DNA from: Lachnospiraceae bacterium
GTDB taxonomy: Bacteria > Bacillota > Clostridia > Lachnospirales > Lachnospiraceae
DNA: 48,447 nucleotides
NCBI GenBank assembly: GCA_021199235.1
Contig: JAJQIL010000077.1
Location: 1-48,447 of the forward strand
Direction: 5' to 3'
A program made the position numbers and the translations under genes. Below the pieces are notes generated by a model. It was given only the letters and a program-made list of their open reading frames with translations, had not been told where the DNA came from and made no database searches. This document shows positions 25,545 through 34,094 of the stretch, piece by piece; the first letter of the stretch is position 1, and the number at the start of each line of letters is the position of its first letter.

Positions 25545-26366
25545 TTATTGTTCCGTCTCTATCTGATCGCCGGTCACCCGCAGCAGATCCTCGATCTCCC
25601 CGATCGGCATCTCCAGATACGCAGAGACTTCCTCCGCAGACACTCTGTGCCCCAGATCGCGCTCCAGATTGTGCACTGCCTCGTTCAGATGATTTACGCG
25701 GCTTACCAATCCATTGTCCATTTTCTGACCGTCCCGGCTGTCGCTGACTGCCTTCTCCATCGCGCAGCGCACCGTATTGATAATATGGGCACGGCAGGCC
25801 GCCGCACTCTCAAACTGATCCAGCGATTCCATAGCGGTCAGCAGGCCCAGATTTCCTTCCTGGATCAAATCCTCCGAAGAAAGGTCTTCCTCTCCGTAAT
25901 CCTCCGCCATCGTACAGATAAGCGGAAGGTAGATGCCGATCAGACGCTCTTTTGCCAGGGAATCGCCGTTTTTTGTGCGTTCTATCAGAAGGATCTCTTC
26001 CTCATCATCCACATCGGACAGGGTCTCCAGTTCCTCAAGGTACATCGAAAGGCTGAGGCGGGAATCGTCCGAAGTTTCTTCTGCCGGGTCAGCTTCTTCC
26101 AAAGCATCCTCATCTGAAGCTTTCCCATCAGAGGCCGTTTTATCCTGCCTGTCTTTGTGCTGCCGGGAACCGGCCTGTTTTTCTGATTCTGTCACACGGA
26201 TCCCCTGCCCGGCAAGATACTCATAGATTAACTGAAAATGCTCTTCCGTAAGCGGCATATCCTTTAAAATACTCCGAATCTCTTCCTGCGTCAGAATACC
26301 GCCCGTCTCATCGGCAGCCGCTTTCAGATCTGTCAGTCTTTCGCGAAAAAGAATTCTGTTCTCCAT
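25545..26366 (-). CDS. Sigma-70-like protein lacking region 4
   Basis: 273 aa from the ATG at 26366 (GAGGAG about 10 nt upstream). An acidic N-terminal half (about 1-110) of low complexity is followed by a sigma-like core: region 1.2 (LSLSMYLEELETLSDVDDEE), the core-binding segment of region 2 (EDLIQEGNLGLLTAMESLDQ), and region 3-like helices (NHLNEAVHNLERDLGHRVS, then EEVSAYLEMPIGEIEDLL). The usual 2.3-2.4 aromatic stretch that melts and reads the -10 box is replaced by ACRAHIINTVRCAMEKAVSD, and the sequence ends before any region 4. It may bind RNA polymerase without recognising a standard promoter, or use a partner for region 4. A 27-bp repeat copy is 42 nt upstream. Confidence 0.75.
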   Translation of the reverse strand: MENRILFRERLTDLKAAADETGGILTQEEIRSILKDMPLTEEHFQLIYEYLAGQGIRVTESEKQAGSRQHKDRQDKTASDGKASDEDALEEADPAEETSDDSRLSLSMYLEELETLSDVDDEEEILLIERTKNGDSLAKERLIGIYLPLICTMAEDYGEEDLSSEDLIQEGNLGLLTAMESLDQFESAAACRAHIINTVRCAMEKAVSDSRDGQKMDNGLVSRVNHLNEAVHNLERDLGHRVSAEEVSAYLEMPIGEIEDLLRVTGDQIETEQ

Positions 26367-26407
26367 AATTCTGTCACTCCTCAAAGATGGTCCGTCATTT
26401 ATTCTTC

Positions 26408-26434
26408 GTAGCTGTTCAGTACCTTCACAGTTAC
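26408..26434 (-). repeat. 27-bp near-palindromic repeat, copy 4
   Basis: Minus-strand GTAACTGT, GAAGGTACTGA, then ACAGCTAC. Its first bases overlap the TAA stop codon of the protease gene (26431-26433), and it ends 42 nt before the sigma-like ATG at 26366. Confidence 0.78.
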
Positions 26435-27825
26435 TGTTCTTCTGAAAGTTCCTCGACTGCCCGTGCCAGCACGGGGTCGCTCTCTTTCTCCAAATCCGCA
26501 TCTGTGTCCGCATTCTCTGTGTCCGCATCTTCCGCATTTTCATCCACAACAATATCAGGCGTGATACCGTTTCCGTCGATCTCCTGCCCGTTCGGCGTAT
26601 AATAATTCTCCACCGTCAGCTTAAATGCGGAGCCGTCAGAAAGTGAATAGGTCTTCTGCACTACACCCTTGCCATAAGTCTGCGTACCGATGATCGAACC
26701 AATCCCGTAATCCTGAATTGCCCCCGCAAAAATCTCGGAAGCGCTCGCGGAGCCGCCGTTCACCAGGACCGCCACCTCACAGGTCACACTGCGTTCATCG
26801 TCCGCGTTGTATTCCTCGCGGTTTCCGTTTTTATCCTCCGTATATACGATCAGACCTTCCGGCAGGATCTCATCGAGAATATCGCAGACCGCAGAGAGCA
26901 GGCCGCCCGGATTGTCGCGCACATCCACGATCAGCTTCTCCATGCCCTGCTCATTCAGATCCTCAATGGCGCTCTGAAACTGCTCCACCGCGCTCTCGGT
27001 AAACTCCGTCAGCATCAGATAGCCGATGCTGCCATCCAGCATCTCATAAGTCACATAAGTCGGCGTTACATCGCCGCAGGTGATCGTAAGCTCCAGTTCT
27101 TCCTCTGTGTCCGGCCGGTAAACGGTCATGGTAAAGGTATCTTTTGACTTGATCAGGGTCACCAGTTCATTCAGCGTCAGGTCTTCAATCGTACCGCCAT
27201 CCACCGCACGCACGATGTCGTCCACCCTCAGTCCGCCTTCCTCGGCCGGGCTGTCCTCATAGACCTCACCGATGTAAAAATCTCCCGTCTCCGAATCCGT
27301 GCCGATTGACGCGCCGATCCCATAATACTCGCCGCGTGTAGAATCCATCACGGAAGACAACTCCTCCGCCGTATAATAACTCGCGTAGGCGTCATCGAGG
27401 CCCGCGGCTATGCCCTTGAAGAGATACGATTCCAAAAGCTCGCCGTCCACTTCATCCAGGTAATAATCCTCGATAATCTCCTGTACCTGCGCCAGCTTGT
27501 TCAACGTGCTGCCTGTGGTAAGCACTTTTGCTCCCGGATTGCCTTTCCCGGTCAGGTCACGCACGATCCCCGGCACAAAAATGACCGCAGCCATACAAAG
27601 CAGCGCCAGAATCGCTCCCGTCAGCATTCCGTTGACAAAGTGCCGTCTGCCATGCTTTTTTATATCATTCTCAGTGATAGCCGACTGTTCTGAGACTACT
27701 TCCTGCTGCCCGTCAGCTTCTCCCTCCTGTTTTTCTTCCTTTTGTTCAGGTTCCATAGTCTCTGCTCCGGTCGTCATCCGGTCTTCGCTGTCTCTGATAT
27801 CTTCATCCTCCGGCAAAACTGTCAT
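26431..27825 (-). CDS. S41 family carboxyl-terminal processing protease
   Basis: 464 aa. Membrane-anchored serine protease with a cytoplasmic acidic N-terminus (about 1-55), one membrane segment (about 66-90) and an extracellular PDZ domain (GIGASIGTDSETGDFYIGEV to PAEEGGLRVDDIVRAVDGG). The S41 catalytic domain has the nucleophile in NGGSASASEIFAGAI and the Lys general base in TYGKGVVQ. The C-terminal tail is Asp/Glu/Ala rich. GAGGGGAG precedes GTG-ATG; I use the ATG at 27825. It lies between the fused regulator-kinase and the sigma-like gene, so regulated proteolysis of a signalling component is possible but unproven. Confidence 0.92.
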   Translation of the reverse strand: MTVLPEDEDIRDSEDRMTTGAETMEPEQKEEKQEGEADGQQEVVSEQSAITENDIKKHGRRHFVNGMLTGAILALLCMAAVIFVPGIVRDLTGKGNPGAKVLTTGSTLNKLAQVQEIIEDYYLDEVDGELLESYLFKGIAAGLDDAYASYYTAEELSSVMDSTRGEYYGIGASIGTDSETGDFYIGEVYEDSPAEEGGLRVDDIVRAVDGGTIEDLTLNELVTLIKSKDTFTMTVYRPDTEEELELTITCGDVTPTYVTYEMLDGSIGYLMLTEFTESAVEQFQSAIEDLNEQGMEKLIVDVRDNPGGLLSAVCDILDEILPEGLIVYTEDKNGNREEYNADDERSVTCEVAVLVNGGSASASEIFAGAIQDYGIGSIIGTQTYGKGVVQKTYSLSDGSAFKLTVENYYTPNGQEIDGNGITPDIVVDENAEDADTENADTDADLEKESDPVLARAVEELSEEQ

Positions 27826-27894
27826 CACAAATCTCCCCTCGCAATTATTTATTCCAGATCAATCTGATCTTCTGCTTTTGGGCTGCCTTTCTGA

Positions 27895-29781
27895 TCACTT
27901 TTTTTCAATCGTCTCCGTCATTGTTTCCAACCGGACCCGTGCAGTAAAGATCTTGCTGTTTTCAAACCGAAAGGACGCATTCCCGCCGTATTTTTGTGCC
28001 GTTCGTTCAAGGCTGAACAGGCCGTATCCGCCGCCGATACGGCCGCTCGTATACGCTGCTGCCGGAAGAAAGCTCCCGTCCAGACGATGTTTGCCGGAGG
28101 GACGTACATTCTCGCACGGGTTGGCTGCCTGTATCAGAAGCGAACCGTTGATCACGCCGATTTCAACGCTGATCCAGCAGTCTTCCCTGATCTGCTCACA
28201 GGCGTTGATGGCATTTTCCATTAAATTGCCAAACAGAATGGTCAGATCAACCGGAGAAACATTGACATCACCACAGTTTGCCCGCACCCTGCACTGAATA
28301 TTCTGATCCGCTGCCAGCCCCACATAATACTGAAGCAGCCCGTTGATTGTCGTATTTTTACAATAAGTGACCATATCTCTGTGACCAATCCGCTCGGTCA
28401 GTTCGGCAAGGTAGGATTTCGCAAATTCTACGTTGTTCTCAACGAGCATCTCTGACAGATGGTTCAGGGAATGGCGCATATCGTGGCGCAGGATCCTGGT
28501 CTGCTCCATATCACGAACAATATTATCATACTGTATTTTCTGAATTTCCAGCGTTTTGCGCTCTTCATTTTCGCGTTTTCTGATCACCGAATCGTGAAAA
28601 AACTTCCAGTAAAAAACACTGAGCACCGCCGCCACCATCACCATGGGCGGAGCCACCCACCACCAGAACGTCTTCAAAAGTCCCGTCGGTCCGGAAGCGT
28701 AGATCACCATCATAATAAAAAACAGGAACGTGATCAGGATCACCAGCCAGAACTCTCTGCGGATACTGTCAATCTGCATCTCTGCCAGATATTCTCTCAC
28801 AGCCCGCCTCATGAGAAATGCGAAAAACGGGAGAAATAACGCGGCTGTAACAGTGTACAGTAACACATCCAGCGGTGTGTATACCTGTGAAGCCAGATTG
28901 ACAGATGATAAAGTTTCGATCATGCCCACCAGCAGATATTGCGTAGCCGCATAAAGTAATGTCAGTATGAGCACGACCATCTTTTTGATCGTCTCCACCT
29001 GCAATGCACGAACATAGACTACAACAAACAATATAATGGCAGCCGACATATACAGATTTGCAAAAAGCGTCCAAAAAGACGTCCGGCTGATATAGTCAAT
29101 TCCCATATAGAGCGGAAACAGAGCGGAAGCTAACATAGCCAGCGCCAGACTGCTGAGCTGAACACGTCTGCAGGAATACCGATATGCTCCCTCGGCAAAG
29201 GGCAGCAGGCATAGAAGGATTCCGCCTCCGAACTGGATGAGGAAGCCTTCGTCCAGTTTTGGCTCCAGTTCTTCCATAGGCATCCACACACGAAGCAGCC
29301 TGCCGTCTGTCAGGTGCACTTCCCTGGCATGCCCCACACTCTGAATATAGCTGATTTCATCAAGAAATACCGTATGACTTGCATTTCCGTAGGAAAAAGA
29401 AATGACCGGTCGTTTTTTCTTCTGTGTCTCGAAAAAACGACGGAATGTCTCCTCAACACTTTCGCTCGTCACAGGCTTTACCAGATAATGAAGAGCATTG
29501 AGGGAAAACGCATCCACTGCGAAGTCTGTACTGGTAGTGACAAATGCAATCCCGGTAGAAGGTGAGATTGCCCGCAGGCTTTCGGCGATCTTCACACCAT
29601 TTTCGCCGGGCATATAAATGTCCAGAAACGCGATGTCAAAAGGCGTTTTCCTTTCAGCCGCTTCCATCAGATCCTTTCCGCTCACAAAGCATTCCGGCCG
29701 GCGTGAGGGATCATAATCGCGCAAAGCCGCCAGCAGTTGTTCCTGCTCTCTGATACTGTCATCACAAACCGCGATCCGCAA
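27895..29781 (-). CDS. Receiver-truncated LytTR regulator fused to GHKL histidine kinase
   Basis: 628 aa starting with TTG at 29781, supported by AAGGAGGG about 8 nt upstream. Residues 1-120 are a complete receiver domain (VCDDSIREQEQ, FDIAFLDIYMPGENG with Asp about 54, LVKPVT). Residues 126-183 are the first half of a LytTR DNA-binding domain (LDEISYIQSVGHAREVHL to DEGFLIQ), which stops where the usual C-H-R-S strand should follow. From residue 184 the sequence continues in frame as an AgrC-like kinase: six or seven membrane segments, the H-box LRHDMRHSLNHLSEML, then GHKL ATPase motifs (LFGNLMENAINAC, GGGYGLFSLER). In this class regulator and kinase are normally adjacent separate genes, so the layout suggests a deletion joined them. 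No agrB/agrD-like genes are nearby. Confidence 0.85.
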   Translation of the reverse strand: MRIAVCDDSIREQEQLLAALRDYDPSRRPECFVSGKDLMEAAERKTPFDIAFLDIYMPGENGVKIAESLRAISPSTGIAFVTTSTDFAVDAFSLNALHYLVKPVTSESVEETFRRFFETQKKKRPVISFSYGNASHTVFLDEISYIQSVGHAREVHLTDGRLLRVWMPMEELEPKLDEGFLIQFGGGILLCLLPFAEGAYRYSCRRVQLSSLALAMLASALFPLYMGIDYISRTSFWTLFANLYMSAAIILFVVVYVRALQVETIKKMVVLILTLLYAATQYLLVGMIETLSSVNLASQVYTPLDVLLYTVTAALFLPFFAFLMRRAVREYLAEMQIDSIRREFWLVILITFLFFIMMVIYASGPTGLLKTFWWWVAPPMVMVAAVLSVFYWKFFHDSVIRKRENEERKTLEIQKIQYDNIVRDMEQTRILRHDMRHSLNHLSEMLVENNVEFAKSYLAELTERIGHRDMVTYCKNTTINGLLQYYVGLAADQNIQCRVRANCGDVNVSPVDLTILFGNLMENAINACEQIREDCWISVEIGVINGSLLIQAANPCENVRPSGKHRLDGSFLPAAAYTSGRIGGGYGLFSLERTAQKYGGNASFRFENSKIFTARVRLETMTETIEKK

Positions 29782-29814
29782 ACCGATCCCTCCTTCCGGT
29801 CAAAACCTGTCCTC

Positions 29815-29919
29815 TCACAGGCACGCTTTGATTTTTTCGATCATTTCAGAATACTCCGCATCGGTCAGATATACCTTGTCCGGATTCATCTGGAACACTC
29901 CGCCCCACTCATCCGTTTT
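29815..29919 (-). pseudogene. Possible coding remnant directly after the KDG kinase gene
   Basis: Immediately after the KDG kinase stop codon, and in the same frame, 34 codons stay open with coding-like usage (KTDEWGGVFQMNPDK, then VYLTDAEYSEMIEKIKACL) before a TGA. An internal ATG at 29889 gives a 24-aa frame without a good ribosome binding site. It reads like the C-terminus of a soluble protein, but I cannot name the family. It could be the tail of a deleted gene, a former extension of the kinase, or a chance open frame. Confidence 0.35.
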
Positions 29920-31017
29920 TTATCTCTGCACTCTCGCGCCTGCGCCGGACATGATGCCCTCGACTTCTTTCAGGCTTGCCATGGTGGTGTCGCCCGGAGT
30001 CGTCATCGCCAGCGCGCCATGCGCCGCACCGTAATTCACGGCCGCTTCCGCGCCCTTACCCATCATCAGGCCGTACACCAGACCGGATGCGAACGAGTCT
30101 CCGCCGCCGACACGGTCCAGGATCTCCAGGCCGTTGTAATCCGCTGCCTTGTAGATCTCGCCGTCCGCCCAGCACAGAGCGCTCCAGTCATTGACAGTCG
30201 CGGTCTTTACCTTGCGCAGTGTGGTAGCCACTACCTTGAAGTTCGGGTAGGTCTTCGCCGCCTCGTTGATCATCTTGCGGTAGCCGTCAATGTTCAGTTC
30301 CTTTAAGTTCGCGTCGTTGCCTTCGATCTCAAACCCTAAGCAGGCAGTGAAATCTTCCTCGTTGCCGATCATGACATCTACGTATTTCGCGATCTCTTTG
30401 TTCACTTCCTGTGCTTTCGCCTGGCCGCCGATCGCACTCCACATGGACGGACGGTAGTTCAGGTCGTAGGAAACGACGGTGCCGTATTTCTTCGCGGTCC
30501 TGATCGCCGCGATAACAGTCTCGCAGGACTGCTCGGAGAGCGCCGCGTAGATGCCGCCGGTGTGAAGCCAGCGCGCGCCCAGCTCGCCAAAGATGTAATC
30601 AAAATCGAAATCCTCCGGCGTCGCCTTGGAGATCGCCGTATTCGCACGGTCGGAGCAGCCCACCGCGCCGCGGATACCAAAGCCGCGCTCGGTGAAATTG
30701 ATGCCGTTGCGGCAGACGCGTCCGATACCATCCGTCTTCATCCATTTAATGAGGGAGGTGTCCACGCCGCCCTGCAGGATAAAATCTTCCATCAGCTTGC
30801 CGACCTCGTTGTCCGCGAACGCCGTGATTACGCCGGTACGCAGGCCGAAGCAGCGGCGCAGGCCGCGGACGACATTGTACTCGCCGCCGCCTTCCCATGC
30901 GCGGAAGGAACGTGCCGTGCGGATCCTGCCTTCGCCCGGATCCAGACGAAGCATCACTTCGCCCAGAGATACCGCGTCATATTTACATTCACTTGCCGGT
31001 CTTAAATTTAATTCCAT
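29920..31017 (-). CDS. kdgK: 2-keto-3-deoxygluconate kinase (PfkB family)
   Basis: 365 aa from the ATG at 31017 (AAAGG upstream). Phosphorylates 2-keto-3-deoxygluconate to KDG-6-phosphate in hexuronate catabolism. PfkB features: the N-terminal sugar-binding region SFRAWEGGGEYNVVRGLRRC, and the C-terminal signature ILDRVGGGDSFASGLVYGLM with the catalytic Asp of GGGDSF. It is third in the operon uxaC-uxuB-kdgK, and its start lies just inside the end of the uxuB stop region. Other PfkB sugars cannot be excluded from the sequence alone, but the context fits KDG. Confidence 0.88.
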   Translation of the reverse strand: MELNLRPASECKYDAVSLGEVMLRLDPGEGRIRTARSFRAWEGGGEYNVVRGLRRCFGLRTGVITAFADNEVGKLMEDFILQGGVDTSLIKWMKTDGIGRVCRNGINFTERGFGIRGAVGCSDRANTAISKATPEDFDFDYIFGELGARWLHTGGIYAALSEQSCETVIAAIRTAKKYGTVVSYDLNYRPSMWSAIGGQAKAQEVNKEIAKYVDVMIGNEEDFTACLGFEIEGNDANLKELNIDGYRKMINEAAKTYPNFKVVATTLRKVKTATVNDWSALCWADGEIYKAADYNGLEILDRVGGGDSFASGLVYGLMMGKGAEAAVNYGAAHGALAMTTPGDTTMASLKEVEGIMSGAGARVQR

Positions 31018-31033
31018 GGTCTTTGCCTTTCTA

Positions 31034-32647
31034 TTATAATATGTATTTTTCAAGTGTCGCCTTCACTGCTCCCGGTCCCGCGATCAGCTCCTTAAAGTAG
31101 CCGATAACGGTGTCCGCCAGACCGATCTCATACAGATCCACGCCAAAGATATCCGTCCTCTTCAGGATCGGCTCTACTTTTGCTTCCACACCGTCACTCT
31201 CGCCGAGCTTAATGTCCTGTACATACGGGCAGACGGTGGTAAGCTGCGGATCGGGACTGAGTTCAAATGCCTTGCCGGAGTCGTCGATGGCCATCAGATA
31301 GCGGAGCCAGCCGGCCAGTACCAGCGGGATCAGCTTCAGGGATCTGACATCCTTGTCGTCGGCTGCCGCATAAGCCGAGATCGTACCGCCGAAGCGGATC
31401 GCCAGCTTCTGCGAGGTATCGGTCGCGATACGCTGCGGCGTATCCGGCATGAACGGATTCGGCAGACGCACGTTGATAACTTCGCCGATGAACTGCTCCG
31501 GATCGAGCAGATCCTGCTTAACAACCACCGGAAGTCCTTCTTTATAACCAATGGTCTCAACCATCTTTTTCAGTACCGGATCGCGCATCTCCTCATAAAT
31601 ACGCTCATAGCCCAGCAGGCAGCCGAATACCGCCAGCGAGGTGTGCAGCGGGTTCAGGCAGGTGCAGACCTTCATCTTCTCGACGCGGTCCACGTTCTCA
31701 CGGGTCGTATAGATGACGCCGCCCGGCGTGAGATTGATCTTTCCGTTCGGGAAAGCGTCCTCGATCACGAGATACTGACACTCTTCCGCGTTGACGAACG
31801 GAGCGACATAGGTCTTCTTCGAGGTAATGACCGGCTCCAGCTCTTCCAGTCCGTCGTCCGCGAGAATCTTCTCCACATTCGCGTCCGGACGCGGGGTGAT
31901 CTTGTCGATCATGCTCCACGGGAAACCGACCTTTGTTTTGTCATTGATATAGTCCACAAATCCGGCCTCAGCCACGCCGTTCTTCGCCCATTCATTCGCG
32001 AATGTGCTGATCGCGGCATACAGCTTGTCGCCGTTATGCGAGCAGTTGTCCATGCTCACCATCGCGACAGGCTTTGCTCCCGCCTGATAACGGGTGTAAA
32101 GCAGCGCCGCCACCTTACCTATGTAGCTTGTCGCCTGCTCCGGACCTTTTTTGAAATCCTCCTCGACCGCCGGAAGCGTCTCGCCCTTGCCGTTTATGAG
32201 GCTGTAGCCCTTCTCGGTGATCGTAAAGCTCGCCATTTTCAGCGAATCCGCGGTAAAGACCTCCTTCAGTCTGGAAAAATCAGCCGTATTTTCCGGATCG
32301 AGCGTCAGCGACTCCACGATACTGCCGACCACGGTCTTCTCCACTGTGCCGTCGACCTTCAGCGTCGCCAGTACACTGTAGCTGTCATGCGGAAGATACA
32401 TTTTCTCGATGATCTCATAATCAAACCCTTCCGCCACGATCAGGCCGGTCTCACATTCGCCCTTATTCAGCAGTCCCTGCAGCAGGTTCGCCTGAAAAGC
32501 GCGGAAAATGTTGCCCGCTCCGAAATGGATCCATTCCGGCGTCTCTTTTGTCTTTGCCTTCACCGCTTCCCGGTCAAATTCCGGAAGCTGATACCCTTTG
32601 TCCAGCCATTCCTGGCGGTTCTTCAAACCGTTCTCACTTAACTGCAT
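31034..32647 (-). CDS. uxuB: Fructuronate reductase, mannitol dehydrogenase family
   Basis: 537 aa from the ATG at 32647 with GAGGG upstream. NAD-dependent reduction of D-fructuronate to D-mannonate in glucuronate degradation. The N-terminal domain has the dinucleotide-binding region IHFGAGNIFRAFQANLLQGL. The catalytic domain includes MVSMDNCSHNGDKL, where the Lys and nearby His/Asn residues of the polyol dehydrogenase family lie, and VCTCLNPLHTSLAVFGCLLG. It lies 19 bp after uxaC, as expected for the pathway order. Tagaturonate reductase is an alternative, but the partner isomerase acts on both uronates. Confidence 0.88.
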   Translation of the reverse strand: MQLSENGLKNRQEWLDKGYQLPEFDREAVKAKTKETPEWIHFGAGNIFRAFQANLLQGLLNKGECETGLIVAEGFDYEIIEKMYLPHDSYSVLATLKVDGTVEKTVVGSIVESLTLDPENTADFSRLKEVFTADSLKMASFTITEKGYSLINGKGETLPAVEEDFKKGPEQATSYIGKVAALLYTRYQAGAKPVAMVSMDNCSHNGDKLYAAISTFANEWAKNGVAEAGFVDYINDKTKVGFPWSMIDKITPRPDANVEKILADDGLEELEPVITSKKTYVAPFVNAEECQYLVIEDAFPNGKINLTPGGVIYTTRENVDRVEKMKVCTCLNPLHTSLAVFGCLLGYERIYEEMRDPVLKKMVETIGYKEGLPVVVKQDLLDPEQFIGEVINVRLPNPFMPDTPQRIATDTSQKLAIRFGGTISAYAAADDKDVRSLKLIPLVLAGWLRYLMAIDDSGKAFELSPDPQLTTVCPYVQDIKLGESDGVEAKVEPILKRTDIFGVDLYEIGLADTVIGYFKELIAGPGAVKATLEKYIL

Positions 32648-32666
32648 AGTAAAATCCCTCCTTAAA

Positions 32667-34094
32667 TTATGCTCTGCGCGCATCCGGATCCAGATCAAAT
32701 CCGAAATACCGCACCGCGTTCCCATAGGAAATCCCGCGAATCAGCTGTTCCAGTGCCACCTCATCGTTCGGATACTCCCCGTTCTCGACCCAGCCACCGA
32801 TCAGGTTGCAGAGGATGCGGCGGAAATACTCGTGTCTTGTATAGGACAAAAAGCTGCGGGAATCCGTCAGCATACCGAGGAAGTTGCCCAGAAGCCCCAG
32901 GTTTGCCAGCGAGATCATCTGATCAGTCATGCCCTGCTTATGATCATTGAACCACCAGGCGCTGCCCTGCTGGATCTTGCCGATGGCATCCGAATTCTGG
33001 AAGCAGCCGAGGATCGTGCCGATCGCCGCGTTGTCAGTCGGGTTCAGGCTGTAGAGGATGGTCTTCGGAAGAGCATCCTCAATCGCCAGCGCGTTCAGGA
33101 AATCCGCCAGTTCAGACGACGGCGCGTAGTTGTTGATGCAGTCCACACCGGCATCCGGGCCGATGGACTTGTACAGCAGCTGGTTGTTGTCGCGCTTCAC
33201 GCCGTAATGCAGCTGCATCGCCCAGTTGAATTCATGATACAGCGCACCCATCTTCAGCATAAACGCGGTCTTGAACTGCAGCTCCTCAGTGCGGGTGATT
33301 GTCTCACCGTTCAGTCTCTTTGCAAAAATTGCGTTAACCGTCTCCTCAGAGGCCGGCACATACATCACATACTCCAGACCATGGTCGGATACGCAGCAGC
33401 CCCTTGCCGCAAAATATTCCATGCGGACTCTCAGCGCCGCGACCAGATTCTCAAACGACGCGATCTTCATTCCGCTCACCTCAGAGAGCGTCGCGATGTA
33501 CTCCGCGTAATCCGGCTTTTCCAGGTTCATCGCCTTGTCCGGACGCCATGCCGGAAGCACCTGCACCTCAAAGGTCTCATCCTTCGCGATGACCTCATGC
33601 CATTCCAGAGAATCGACCGGATCGTCCGTCGTGCAGATCAGCGTCACACCCGAGCGGCGGATGATGTTGCGCGCGCTCATATCATCCTGATGCAGAGCCT
33701 CGTTGCAGAGGTTCCACACCTCTTCCGCCGTCCTGCCGTTCAGCGCCCCATGATAACCGAAATACCGCTGCAGCTCCAGATGGCTCCAGTGGTAAAGCGG
33801 ATTCCCGATCGCTTTTTCCAGCGTTTCCGCCCATTTCTGGAACTTTTCGCGGTCCGTAGCGTCGCCTGTGATGTACTTTTCCTCAATGCCGTTCGAGCGC
33901 ATCTGTCTCCACTTGTAGTGGTCGCCGCCCAGCCACACCTGCGTGATGTTGTCAAACTTGCGGTCTTCCGCAATCTCACGCGGGTTGATATGGCAGTGAT
34001 AGTCGAGAATCGGCGTCGTCTCGGCATACTCATGAAACAGCTTTTTCGCCGTCTCAGTTGACAGGAGAAAATCCTTGTCCATAAATGCTTTCAT
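32667..34094 (-). CDS. uxaC: Glucuronate (uronate) isomerase
   Basis: 475 aa. Converts D-glucuronate to D-fructuronate (or galacturonate to tagaturonate). It starts at MKAFMDKDFLLSTETAKKLF, with GGAGGG seven bases upstream. Metal-binding amidohydrolase-like features are DYHCHINPREIAEDRKFDNI, WLGGDHYKWRQMRSNGI, TTDDPVDSLEWH, and the C-terminal GMLTDSRSFLSYTRHEYFRR. It is the first enzyme of the uxaC-uxuB-kdgK operon. The HEPN gene upstream runs 41 bp into it, so it may be cotranscribed with the MNT-HEPN pair. Confidence 0.95.
   Translation of the reverse strand: MKAFMDKDFLLSTETAKKLFHEYAETTPILDYHCHINPREIAEDRKFDNITQVWLGGDHYKWRQMRSNGIEEKYITGDATDREKFQKWAETLEKAIGNPLYHWSHLELQRYFGYHGALNGRTAEEVWNLCNEALHQDDMSARNIIRRSGVTLICTTDDPVDSLEWHEVIAKDETFEVQVLPAWRPDKAMNLEKPDYAEYIATLSEVSGMKIASFENLVAALRVRMEYFAARGCCVSDHGLEYVMYVPASEETVNAIFAKRLNGETITRTEELQFKTAFMLKMGALYHEFNWAMQLHYGVKRDNNQLLYKSIGPDAGVDCINNYAPSSELADFLNALAIEDALPKTILYSLNPTDNAAIGTILGCFQNSDAIGKIQQGSAWWFNDHKQGMTDQMISLANLGLLGNFLGMLTDSRSFLSYTRHEYFRRILCNLIGGWVENGEYPNDEVALEQLIRGISYGNAVRYFGFDLDPDARRA

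Noticed and set aside
27895-29919. A complete agr-type quorum-sensing locus around the regulator-kinase fusion
   Set aside because: No AgrB-like protease or AgrD-like precursor gene is present on either side.
32598-34061. 487-codon plus-strand open frame, and a similar one at 31643-32641
   Set aside because: Both are antisense to uxaC and uxuB, lack signals and have Arg/His-rich translations typical of shadow frames.
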